Below are positions 1 to 5,654 of a stretch of 7,109 nucleotides of DNA, piece by piece. The translations under genes were made by a program, and so were the position numbers. Positions within the stretch are counted from its first letter, which is position 1. Every line of letters starts with the position of its first letter. The notes below the pieces were generated by a model. The model was not told the origin of the DNA. It made no database searches and saw nothing but the letters and a program-made list of their open reading frames with translations. This stretch comes from Bacteroides sp. (GTDB taxonomy: Bacteria; Bacteroidota; Bacteroidia; Bacteroidales; SM23-62): contig JAUVKJ010000086.1 in the NCBI GenBank assembly GCA_030592145.1, positions 1 to 7,109 on the forward strand. Direction: 5' to 3'.

Positions 1-390
1 ATCCATGGTCATAACCCTGTCCACCCCGGCGGCAGTAAGCAGGTTGGCGACCAGTTTGGCTCCGATTGGAGCCCTTGGTTTATCCTTCCTGTCCTGCCGG
101 GCAAAACCAAAATAGGGTATTACTGCCACGATCTTGTAAGCCGAGGCGCGTTTTGCCGCATCGATCAACAGCAGCAGTTCGAGCAGGTTGTCAGCAGGGG
201 GAAAGGTAGATTGAATAATATATACGGTACAACCTCTGACAGATTCTTCATAATGCGGCTGGAACTCTCCGTCGCTGAACCGCAGTACATTGGTCTTTCC
301 TAGCTCATCTCCAAAGGCTTTGGCAATTTTTTCAGCGAGGTACATGGACTGTGTCCCGGCAAAAAATTTAATGGGTGAATTGGGTCTCAT
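1..390 (-). CDS. prs: Ribose-phosphate pyrophosphokinase (PRPP synthetase), N-terminal part, cut by window edge
   Basis: Makes 5-phosphoribosyl-1-pyrophosphate from ribose-5-phosphate and ATP in the cytoplasm, feeding purine, pyrimidine, histidine, tryptophan and NAD synthesis. I translated the minus strand from the ATG at 390-388: it stays open for 130 codons and leaves the window at ...RVMTMD, just where the family continues with the DLHAxQ motif. Visible landmarks are FFAGTQS (residues 9-15), [16 protein letters not shown] (38-53), YIIQST (57-62) and the ATP-binding segment [18 protein letters not shown] (92-109), with Arg98-Gln99-Asp100. The full enzyme is normally about 310 residues, so some 60% lies outside. 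The start agrees with the usual family N-terminus (short tail, then IKFFAGT). It lies downstream of engB on the same strand, with 106 bp between them that hold a promoter candidate of its own. Family assignment is secure; only the C-terminal PRPP loop cannot be checked. Confidence 0.96.
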   Translation of the reverse strand, partial: MRPNSPIKFFAGTQSMYLAEKIAKAFGDELGKTNVLRFSDGEFQPHYEESVRGCTVYIIQSTFPPADNLLELLLLIDAAKRASAYKIVAVIPYFGFARQDRKDKPRAPIGAKLVANLLTAAGVDRVMTMD

Positions 391-392
391 CT

Positions 393-470
393 GTTAAAAT
401 TTGTTCAGGTTACACCTGAGGATTATTAATAAAGTCCATGAGAATTGCCTGCCTAAAGTTAAAATTTGTT
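393..470. repeat. 13-bp direct repeat (GTTAAAATTTGTT) upstream of prs
   Basis: Two exact copies of GTTAAAATTTGTT lie at 393-405 and 458-470, offset by 65 bp, in the engB-prs gap. Read in the prs direction (AACAAATTTTAAC), the upstream copy overlaps the proposed -7 element, and the downstream copy ends three bases before the prs start codon. The repeat is AT-rich, so chance is possible, but an exact 13-mer twice in 106 bp is unusual. It could be a regulator site or a by-product of AT-rich initiation signals; no function is shown. Confidence 0.55.
405..419. repeat. Perfect inverted repeat TCAGGT-N3-ACCTGA in the prs leader
   Basis: On the prs strand the sequence reads TCAGGT-GTA-ACCTGA, a perfect 6-bp inverted repeat with a 3-base centre. 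It lies 15 to 29 bases before the prs start codon and downstream of the proposed -7 element, so it would be within the 5' leader. It could be an operator half-site pair or a small RNA hairpin. A T-tract does not follow directly, so I do not call it a terminator. Confidence 0.5.
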
Positions 471-484
471 ATGCATGAGACAAA
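454..484 (-). promoter_or_regulatory. Candidate Bacteroidota sigma-A-type promoter for prs
   Basis: On the minus strand TTTG (484-481) is followed by 19 bases and then TAACTTTA (461-454), matching the Bacteroidota consensus TTTG-N19/20-TAnnTTTG at 7 of 8 positions in the -7 box. The palindrome AAAATATATTTT (482-493) overlaps the -33 side. Transcription would start near 447-450 and give a leader of roughly 60 bases containing the inverted repeat. This would let prs be transcribed independently of engB. Confidence 0.45.
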
Positions 485-496
485 ATATATTTTCCC

Positions 497-1087
497 TCAG
501 TCCAGGGTTTTCTGTATGAATTCAAGAATCTCTTTGCGGCCTGTATTTTTCAAGGCGGAAGTCAGGAAAACATCCGGCAGGGATTCCCAGGTTTCAAGCA
601 TGGCATTCTTATACTGTTCAATGTTGCGCGACAACTGGTTTTTCGAAACCTTGTCGGTTTTGGTGAAGACCAGAACAAAAGGGATCTGGTTTTCCCCCAA
701 AGACTGCAGAAACTCCCGGTCGGCCTTCTGCATCTTAAGGCGCACATCAATTAAAAGAAAAAGACAGACAAGACGTTCACTGTTCTGAATATAACCACTT
801 ATCATCCTTTTCATCTTCATCCTCTCGCGTTCCGGCATCCTGGCATAACCATAGCCGGGAAGGTCTACCAGGTACCATGCATCGTTGATCAGGAAGTGAT
901 TGATCAGTTGGGTCTTGCCCGGGGTAGAAGAGGTCCTGGCAAGTTTTGTCCGCATGCACAGCATGTTGATAAGAGATGACTTGCCAACATTGGATCTGCC
1001 GATAAAGGCATATTCGGGGAATGGGGCCGTGGGACAATCCTTTGCCTTGGTGCTGCTTTTGACAAAAGTCGCCTTTTTTATGATCAT
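497..1087 (-). CDS. engB: Ribosome biogenesis GTPase EngB/YsxC (YihA)
   Basis: A 196-residue P-loop GTPase of the TRAFAC class that takes part in late assembly of the 50S ribosomal subunit in the cytoplasm. All G motifs are visible: G1 GRSNVGKS (residues 30-37), the switch I/G2 region SSTPGKTQLINHF (about 53-65), G3 DLPGYG (75-80), G4 TKTD (142-145) and G5 TSA (176-178). Length matches the family (about 195-210). The start MIIKKATFVKSS is the usual beginning for this family, where the first strand precedes the APFPEYAFIG segment. No clear Shine-Dalgarno sequence precedes it. It is divergent from udk across an 81-bp gap and is followed by prs in the same direction. Identification is secure. 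Confidence 0.97.
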   Translation of the reverse strand: MIIKKATFVKSSTKAKDCPTAPFPEYAFIGRSNVGKSSLINMLCMRTKLARTSSTPGKTQLINHFLINDAWYLVDLPGYGYARMPERERMKMKRMISGYIQNSERLVCLFLLIDVRLKMQKADREFLQSLGENQIPFVLVFTKTDKVSKNQLSRNIEQYKNAMLETWESLPDVFLTSALKNTGRKEILEFIQKTLD

Positions 1088-1114
1088 TACGGTATGCCGG
1101 GTAATTTTATAATC

Positions 1115-1147
1115 GTTGTATTAATTTGTATTTTGCAGCTAAGTTAG
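1115..1147 (+). promoter_or_regulatory. Weak promoter candidate for udk in the engB/udk divergent gap
   Basis: GTTG (1115-1118) is followed by 21 bases and TAAGTTAG (1140-1147), which matches TAnnTTTG at 7 of 8 positions. The gap between the two divergent starts is only 81 bp and AT-rich, so promoters for both engB and udk must lie within it or inside the coding ends. CTAAGTTAG is nearly symmetric and gives a similar weak -7 match on the other strand, but no good -33 element was seen for engB. Confidence 0.25.
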
Positions 1148-1168
1148 TAAAATTCACATGACAGAATT

Positions 1169-1789
1169 ATGTTGGTAGTAGGTATTGCGGGTGGTTCCGG
1201 CTCCGGGAAAACCACCGTTGTTAACAGGATAATGGAGCGTCTCCCGGAAGGCGGAGTGGCTGTTCTGCCCCAGGATGCATACTACAAGGATAACAGCCAG
1301 CTGAACCTGGAAGCCAGGCAGGAGATTAATTTCGACCATCCGGATTCCCTTGAGTTTTCCCTGCTCATTGATCATATAAAAAAGCTGAAGGCAGGAGAGG
1401 GTATCCAGCGTCCCATTTATACCTACATCACCTGTACACGTTCAGATGAGACCATTGCCATGGACCCCAGAGCGGTTATACTCCTTGAAGGGATACTGAT
1501 ATTCACCAACGAAGCCCTCAGGGAAATTATAGATATCAAGGTATTTGTCGATGCAGATGCGGATGACCGCCTGGGGAGAATTATAAGCCGCGACATACTG
1601 GAGAGGGGCAGAGCGGTCAGCAAGGTCCTGGAACGGTATGAAAAAACCGTTAAGCCCATGCACCTGCAGTTTATTGAACCGTCAAAGCGGTATGCGGACA
1701 TAATTATTCCCCAGGGAGGTAACAACCTGGTCGCCATTGATGTCCTGACGAACACTATTCTCAACAAACTGAACACCAGTATGTCATGA
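1169..1789 (+). CDS. udk: Uridine kinase (uridine/cytidine salvage kinase)
   Basis: Phosphorylates uridine and cytidine to UMP and CMP in pyrimidine salvage in the cytoplasm. The 206-residue protein begins with the P-loop GGSGSGKT (residues 8-15), followed by PQDAYYKD (34-41, with Asp36 and the Tyr pair typical of the family), FDHPDS (55-60), RPIYTYITCTRS (81-92), LLEGILIF (105-112), the lid region RDILERGR (141-148) and FIEPSKRYADIIIP (168-181). Length is normal (about 205-215). The ATG places the P-loop at the usual distance from the N-terminus; an ATG at 1158 is in another frame. Cys89 occupies the place where E. coli Udk and human UCK2 have a base-contacting histidine (recalled, not aligned here). 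The stop codon overlaps the next gene (ATGA), suggesting co-translation with the exonuclease. Confidence 0.96.
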   Translation: MLVVGIAGGSGSGKTTVVNRIMERLPEGGVAVLPQDAYYKDNSQLNLEARQEINFDHPDSLEFSLLIDHIKKLKAGEGIQRPIYTYITCTRSDETIAMDPRAVILLEGILIFTNEALREIIDIKVFVDADADDRLGRIISRDILERGRAVSKVLERYEKTVKPMHLQFIEPSKRYADIIIPQGGNNLVAIDVLTNTILNKLNTSMS

Positions 1790-2520
1790 TGCATGACCTC
1801 AAACTTGAAAATGTCCTTTTCCTGGACATCGAGACGGTTCCCTCAGTGGAATCGTTCAGTGAACTGAGCGTACGGCAGAAAGAACTCTGGGAAGCGCGTT
1901 CCTCCTACATCAGAAAAGAGGGTGAGGATGCTTCTGATGTATGGTCACGCGCTGGACTTTATGCCGAATTTGGCAAGATCATCTGTATTTCTGCAGGTAT
2001 TTTTTCAAGCCTTGCAGAGCCGAGGCGCTTCCGGATCAAATCCTTTTACGGGGATGATGAAGTAAAGATTATTCGTGATTTCGCGGAACTCATCCGCAAT
2101 TTCAGGAAAGGACAGGACCTGCGCCTCTGTGCCCACAACGGGAAGGAATTTGATTTTCCTTTTATCGCAAGAAGGACCATTATACTCGGGGAAGCACTTC
2201 CGGCGGTGCTGAATATTGCAGGGAAAAAGCCGTGGGAACTGAATTTTGTGGATACCCTTGAATTATGGAAGTTTGGCGAGTTCAGGAATTTTACTTCGCT
2301 GGCCCTTCTGGCCGAAATCCTGGGGGTGTCGAATCCCAAGGACGACCTGGATGGCAGCCAGGTGGCACAGGTTTATTACGGGGAAAAAAATCTTGACAGG
2401 ATTGCGCGCTACTGTGAGAAAGATGTACTGGCCGTCGCCCAGGTACTGCTCCGCCTTCGGGGAGAGGAACTTGTCCCCGAGGAGAATGTTGAGCTTATAG
2501 GAAATAACGGATCGTCTTGA
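1786..2520 (+). CDS. 3'-5' exonuclease, DEDDy type (PolB-like exonuclease domain family)
   Basis: A stand-alone 244-residue nuclease resembling the proofreading domain of family B DNA polymerases (the predicted PolB-like exonuclease family, DNA_pol_B_exo2 type). The three exonuclease motifs are present: Exo I FLDIETVPS (Asp14 and Glu16), Exo II AHNGKEFDFP (residues 116-125, Asp123) and Exo III YCEKD (Tyr209, Asp213), making the DEDDy set complete. A polymerase domain is absent. Substrate is unknown; single-stranded DNA or RNA ends are inferred from the fold. The start ATG at 1786 overlaps the udk stop (ATGA), so translational coupling is likely; a second ATG follows immediately at 1789. Its 3' end overlaps the convergent hydrolase gene by 26 bp. 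Fold and catalytic residues are clear, biological role is not. Confidence 0.9.
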   Translation: MMHDLKLENVLFLDIETVPSVESFSELSVRQKELWEARSSYIRKEGEDASDVWSRAGLYAEFGKIICISAGIFSSLAEPRRFRIKSFYGDDEVKIIRDFAELIRNFRKGQDLRLCAHNGKEFDFPFIARRTIILGEALPAVLNIAGKKPWELNFVDTLELWKFGEFRNFTSLALLAEILGVSNPKDDLDGSQVAQVYYGEKNLDRIARYCEKDVLAVAQVLLRLRGEELVPEENVELIGNNGSS

Positions 2521-3295
2521 CAAGCAGGGCAGGTTGTTCCACATGCAGCCAGTGTCCCGCACCCGGAATGGTAGTCACCCTGGCCATTGGGAAGATCTGC
2601 CGGATCACCCTGATATCGTCGTCGGTAATGTAATCTGATTTTTCACCCCTGATGAAAAGTACGGGAAATCCGGCAATCTCCTCACCGCCACTGTACTTCC
2701 CGGCATCCAGTCCACCCAGAACATGAGGCAGGGCCTTTTGCAGAACGGGAAGGTTCAGTTTCCACTGAAACCCGTTTTCAGCGCACCGGCTTACATTTTT
2801 CATAAGGAAACTCCGTACCCTCGGGGAGTCGATGCTTCGGGCCAGCTGATGTTCCACATCCTCCCGGTTGCTCACCCGGCTGAAATCCACGTCCATCATA
2901 ACGTTTATAATCCTTTCATGGGTCCTTGCCTGGCTGGATTGTTCATCCGGATCATAAGGAGTGGGTGCAATGTCAATTACAATAAGGGTTTCGATCCGTT
3001 CCGGGAAGGCCTCCGCAAGGAACATCACGGTTTTCCCTCCCATGGAATGCCCGATAAAGATTGCCCTGGGAAGCTCATGGCGATCCATGAATTCGATAAG
3101 GTCATCGCGCATGGAAGGGTAATCATGGATTGCGCTATGGGGCGATTGTCCGTGATTCCGCTGGTCGACCATGTAAAGCGTATACCGGTCAGACAGGGCT
3201 TTCCCTATTGAGAGCCAGTTATCGGAGGCGCCATAGAGCCCGTGAACAATGATTACAGGTGGACCTTCACCGAGTTTTCTGTAAAAAAGTTCCAT
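2495..3295 (-). CDS. Alpha/beta-fold hydrolase (YbfF-like esterase)
   Basis: A 266-residue cytoplasmic serine hydrolase without a signal peptide. The oxyanion-hole segment HGLYGASDNW lies at residues 18-27, the nucleophile elbow GHSMGG at 82-87 (Ser84), the likely acid Asp221 in RGEKSDYI (216-223) and the catalytic histidine in GAGHWLH (His248). VDQRNHGQSPHS (43-54) is the DxRGHGxS-like motif common in the esterase/lipase branch containing E. coli YbfF. Length matches that group (about 255-265). It begins 17 bp after the pdxJ stop on the same strand, so the two are probably cotranscribed; no direct link to vitamin B6 can be read from the sequence. Substrate is unknown; a carboxyl-ester hydrolase of broad specificity is the best guess. 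The last 26 bp overlap the convergent exonuclease gene. Confidence 0.9.
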   Translation of the reverse strand: MELFYRKLGEGPPVIIVHGLYGASDNWLSIGKALSDRYTLYMVDQRNHGQSPHSAIHDYPSMRDDLIEFMDRHELPRAIFIGHSMGGKTVMFLAEAFPERIETLIVIDIAPTPYDPDEQSSQARTHERIINVMMDVDFSRVSNREDVEHQLARSIDSPRVRSFLMKNVSRCAENGFQWKLNLPVLQKALPHVLGGLDAGKYSGGEEIAGFPVLFIRGEKSDYITDDDIRVIRQIFPMARVTTIPGAGHWLHVEQPALLVKTIRYFL

Positions 3296-3312
3296 TGCAA
3301 ATCATCTTTTCA

Positions 3313-4047
3313 CTAATGAAGCTGTCTCCGGTACATCTGTATGATGTTTTCAAGGCCGTAATAGAGAGCGTCGGAGATCAGTGCATGTCCGATGGATACC
3401 TCGAGCAGGCCGGAAACATTATCCCTGAAGAATTTCAGGTTCCCGAGGCTGAGGTCATGTCCCGCGTTCAAACCAAGGCCGATATCCACGGCTCTGACGC
3501 TTGCCCTGGTGAACGGCGCCACAGCCCTGGCAGGATCCAGCGGATAAATACGCGCATAGGGTTCGGTGTACAATTCCACCCTGTCGCATCCTGTCTCCCC
3601 GGCATTTTCAATAAATTCCAGGTTTGTGTCGATGAAGATTGAAGTTCGGATGCCATAATTCTTTAACTTGGAGATCACATCCCTGAGAAAGGATTTATGC
3701 CTGACGGTGTTCCAGCCCGCAGAGGAGGTAATAGCATCCGGAGGATCAGGTACCAGTGTTACCTGGTCAGGCTTCACTGAAATTACAAGATCGAGGAAGG
3801 ATCGTGTAGGATATCCCTCGATGTTGAATTCTGTCTTGATCACCGGTTTGATGTCGTGGACATCCTGGTAACGGATATGCCTCTCGTCGGGGCGGGGGTG
3901 CACTGTGATTCCTTCGGCACCGAACCTCTGGCAGTCGATTGCAGCTTGCAGAACATCAGGAATATTTCCCCCCCGGGCATTCCTCAATGTGGCAATTTTA
4001 TTTATATTTACACTTAATCTTGTCACCTTGTTTTGGATCACAGACAT
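3313..4047 (-). CDS. pdxJ: Pyridoxine 5'-phosphate synthase
   Basis: Condenses 1-deoxyxylulose-5-phosphate with 3-amino-1-hydroxyacetone phosphate to form pyridoxine 5'-phosphate, the last ring-forming step of the DXP-dependent vitamin B6 pathway. The TIM-barrel protein shows [17 protein letters not shown] (residues 11-27), [12 protein letters not shown] (47-58, His50), EGYPT (77-81), [17 protein letters not shown] (96-112), [10 protein letters not shown] (156-165, Glu158), [11 protein letters not shown] (191-201, His197) and [13 protein letters not shown] (216-228). E. coli has Asp-His where this protein has Asn-Lys (NINK), a form I recall as usual in Bacteroidota. The reading frame is open to 4137, but an ATG there would add 30 residues alien to the family and run into the divergent CBS gene. 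The ATG at 4047 gives 244 residues, close to E. coli's 243, and is directly preceded by AATTTTAAC as at prs. A GTG at 4026 (giving the N-terminus (M)TRLSVNINK) is a serious alternative. Confidence 0.95.
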   Translation of the reverse strand: MSVIQNKVTRLSVNINKIATLRNARGGNIPDVLQAAIDCQRFGAEGITVHPRPDERHIRYQDVHDIKPVIKTEFNIEGYPTRSFLDLVISVKPDQVTLVPDPPDAITSSAGWNTVRHKSFLRDVISKLKNYGIRTSIFIDTNLEFIENAGETGCDRVELYTEPYARIYPLDPARAVAPFTRASVRAVDIGLGLNAGHDLSLGNLKFFRDNVSGLLEVSIGHALISDALYYGLENIIQMYRRQLH

Positions 4048-4060
4048 GTTAAAATTCAGC

Positions 4061-4072
4061 TTTAAATTTAAA
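4061..4072. repeat. Palindrome TTTAAATTTAAA in the pdxJ/CBS divergent gap
   Basis: A perfect 12-bp AT palindrome fills the centre of the 35-bp gap between the pdxJ ATG (4047) and the proposed TTG start of the CBS gene (4083). It is flanked by GTTAAAA (4048-4054) and TTTTAAC (4075-4081), an inverted pair that spans nearly the whole gap. The palindrome contains the proposed pdxJ -7 box. It could be a shared operator or simply AT-rich promoter sequence. Confidence 0.5.
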
Positions 4073-4094
4073 CTTTTTAACATTGTTAGCCAAA
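4063..4094 (-). promoter_or_regulatory. Candidate promoter for pdxJ and the downstream hydrolase
   Basis: On the minus strand TTTG (4094-4091) is followed by 20 bases and TAAATTTA (4070-4063), 7 of 8 with the Bacteroidota -7 consensus TAnnTTTG and correct spacing. The -33 element lies inside the first codons of the divergent CBS gene. The predicted start of transcription, near 4056-4059, leaves only about 10 bases before the ATG at 4047 and about 30 before the alternative GTG at 4026. Confidence 0.4.
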
Positions 4095-4196
4095 GACCTG
4101 ATATCTGATGTGGTACCGGCCCTGAAACCTCCGACACCGGTTTACAGGCCCTGTCATGGATGGATATTTTCAGGATATCCCACCTGCCGATCGTGA
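4083..4196 (+). pseudogene. 5' part of the CBS-domain gene, out of frame with the rest (apparent 1-base deletion)
   Basis: From the TTG at 4083 this frame reads (M)[14 protein letters not shown], then goes astray and stops at 4194-4196. The adjoining frame reads [12 protein letters not shown] from 4127 and continues without a stop into the CBS protein (ATG at 4160). Joining them as ...PALK-TSDTG... needs exactly one extra A in the AAA run at 4125-4127 (CTG AAA ACC instead of CTG AAA CC). The restored protein would be 221 residues with a complete first CBS domain. MLAKDLIS is the N-terminus I would expect for this Bacteroidota family, from memory. No ATG exists upstream in this frame before the stop at 4050-4052, so TTG would be the initiator. 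Homopolymer sequencing error and true mutation are both possible. Confidence 0.7.
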
Positions 4197-4747
4197 ATAA
4201 CCTGGAGTTCCTGGGACTGATCTCCGATAAGGATATCTATGACCTGAACATGGCAGAAGAGCCCATAGGGAACCACAAACTATCGCTTTTTTCACCCTAT
4301 GTACTTATAAACCAGCATATCTATGAAGTGATTGAAATTGTCTCCAGGCTCGAACTGACCGTAGTGCCGGTGCTGGATGAAAACAAGCATTACATGGGAC
4401 TTATCACCCTGAATGACCTGCTTCATACATTTGCTAATCTTTCTGCCCTGAAACAGCCCGGGGGGATACTGGAACTGGAGTTGAACATTAATGACTATAC
4501 CCTTACGGAGATCAGCCAGATTGTTGAAAGCAACGATGCCAGGATCCTGAGCCTGTATGTATCCTCGCCTGAAGACTCCATGAAGATGAACCTCACCCTG
4601 AAAGTGAGTGCGACGGATATGTCCTCTATCATACAGACCTTCAACCGGTATGATTACACAGTGAAAGCTTCCTATATGGAAAGCAATGAAATGGAAGACC
4701 TGTTGAACAACAGGTTCGATGCATTTATGAAATACCTGAGTATATGA
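4160..4747 (+). CDS. CBS-domain protein, in-frame remainder (N-terminus broken by an upstream frameshift)
   Basis: A 195-residue product from the first ATG in this frame. Residues 1-30 are only the second half of a first CBS domain ([24 protein letters not shown]), residues about 43-93 a complete second CBS domain ([23 protein letters not shown]), and residues about 103-171 look like a C-terminal ACT-like domain ([10 protein letters not shown]... to ...YDYTVKASY), an arrangement like AcuB-type proteins. CBS pairs bind adenine nucleotides and usually sense energy state; no catalytic residues are seen. The missing first half of CBS1 is encoded just upstream in another frame, so ATG 4160 is probably not the natural start, and it has no ribosome-binding sequence. 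The stop overlaps the nadK start (ATGA), indicating translational coupling. A regulatory link to NAD kinase is tempting but inferred only from position. Confidence 0.85.
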   Translation: MDIFRISHLPIVNNLEFLGLISDKDIYDLNMAEEPIGNHKLSLFSPYVLINQHIYEVIEIVSRLELTVVPVLDENKHYMGLITLNDLLHTFANLSALKQPGGILELELNINDYTLTEISQIVESNDARILSLYVSSPEDSMKMNLTLKVSATDMSSIIQTFNRYDYTVKASYMESNEMEDLLNNRFDAFMKYLSI

Positions 4748-5622
4748 AAATCGCCATTTATGGCAGGACGGTCAGCAGGGGATTCGGGGAAAGCATTTCG
4801 AACCTGTTCCACTTTCTGAAAAAGGAGAGAAAGGAGGTTATTATTTACCAGCCCTTCAGGGATTTTCTGGACTCGGAGAAGATCCTGAATATAAAACCGG
4901 ACGGACTTTTTAACAATCATGAGGATATTACCGGCAATGCTGACATCATGTTCAGCATCGGGGGGGACGGGACCTTCCTGGAAGCCGTATCGATCGTGCA
5001 GGATGACGGAATTCCCATTGTGGGGATCAATACCGGAAGGCTGGGATTCCTGGCAGATATCCCCTCCGATCACATCGAATCATCCCTGTCAGCAATTTTC
5101 AAGGAACAGTATACAGTCGAAAATCGCTCCCTTGTACGGGTTAAACTGATCGGCCGTGATCTGGATGGGTTTTGCTGTGCCCTCAACGAGGTGAGTGTTC
5201 AGAAACGGCATGCTTCCATGATCACTATTCATACTTACCTGAATGATGTCTACCTGAATTCCTACTGGGCTGACGGACTGATCATTTCAACACCGACAGG
5301 CTCCACGGCTTACTCCATGAGCGTAGGCGGACCCATTGTCACCCCCGATTCAAATAACTTCATTATCTCTCCGATGTCTCCCCATAATCTTACCATCCGC
5401 CCGTTGATCGTACCCGATATCAACAGGTTCAGGATCGAGGTGGAAAGCCGTGATGATTCCTACCTGATGACCCTTGATTCGCGAACGGAGATACTTAAAG
5501 GGGATGTGCAACTCCTGTTGGAAAAGGCCGATTTCACCATAAAAACCCTGAGGATCAAAGATGCAACATATTATAACACTCTGCGGAACAAACTGATGTG
5601 GGGCGTTGATAAAAGAAATTAA
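4744..5622 (+). CDS. nadK: NAD kinase
   Basis: Phosphorylates NAD to NADP with ATP (or polyphosphate in some members), in the cytoplasm. The 292-residue protein has the signature GGDGT (residues 73-77) followed by FLEAV, then GINTGRLGFLADI (94-106), LNEVSV (147-152, Asn148-Glu149), YWADGLIISTPTGSTAYS (174-191) and the glycine- and proline-rich GGPIVTPD...IISPMSPHNLTIRPLIVPD (195-225). The C-terminus LRNKLMWGVDKRN is one I associate with Bacteroidota NadK. Length agrees with the family (about 280-300). Its ATG overlaps the stop of the CBS gene by four bases, so translation is likely coupled. The 3' end carries the -33 element of a promoter for the next gene. Identification is secure. Confidence 0.97.
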   Translation: MKIAIYGRTVSRGFGESISNLFHFLKKERKEVIIYQPFRDFLDSEKILNIKPDGLFNNHEDITGNADIMFSIGGDGTFLEAVSIVQDDGIPIVGINTGRLGFLADIPSDHIESSLSAIFKEQYTVENRSLVRVKLIGRDLDGFCCALNEVSVQKRHASMITIHTYLNDVYLNSYWADGLIISTPTGSTAYSMSVGGPIVTPDSNNFIISPMSPHNLTIRPLIVPDINRFRIEVESRDDSYLMTLDSRTEILKGDVQLLLEKADFTIKTLRIKDATYYNTLRNKLMWGVDKRN

Positions 5623-5635
5623 TTTTTTACATTTG
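5605..5635 (+). promoter_or_regulatory. Strong candidate promoter for the beta-barrel genes
   Basis: GTTG (5605-5608, inside the last codons of nadK) is followed by 19 bases and TACATTTG (5628-5635), a full 8-of-8 match to the Bacteroidota -7 consensus TAnnTTTG. Transcription would begin near 5640-5642, about 14 bases before the ATG at 5655. The barrel genes could thus be expressed separately from CBS-nadK, although the 32-bp gap also allows read-through. Confidence 0.55.
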
Positions 5636-5654
5636 TTCTAAAGAATCTGAACGG

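Noticed and set aside
405..419. Rho-independent terminator of engB
   Set aside because: The stem is only 6 bp, it lies 78 bp or more after the engB stop, and no T-tract follows it directly in the minus direction.
438..788. 116-codon plus-strand open frame opposite engB
   Set aside because: Antisense to the conserved EngB coding region, and its translation has no recognisable domain.
2723..3211. 162-codon plus-strand open frame opposite the hydrolase gene
   Set aside because: It is a shadow of a well-supported hydrolase with a complete catalytic triad; its translation shows no recognisable domain.
3259..3642. 127-codon plus-strand open frame opposite the end of pdxJ and start of the hydrolase
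   Set aside because: Antisense to two confident genes and without family resemblance.
4119..4133. Programmed -1 ribosomal frameshift in the CBS gene
   Set aside because: CTGAAACCT is not a canonical X-XXY-YYZ slippery heptamer, and no clear pseudoknot or stem follows; a one-base deletion in an A run is simpler.
4048..4137. N-terminal extension of pdxJ to an ATG at 4137 (274 residues)
   Set aside because: The extra 30 residues do not resemble the family, would overlap the divergent CBS gene, and include the predicted promoter; the ATG at 4047 gives the usual PdxJ length.
4672..5073. 133-codon minus-strand open frame opposite nadK
   Set aside because: Runs antisense through the NAD kinase signature region; coding evidence is all on the plus strand.
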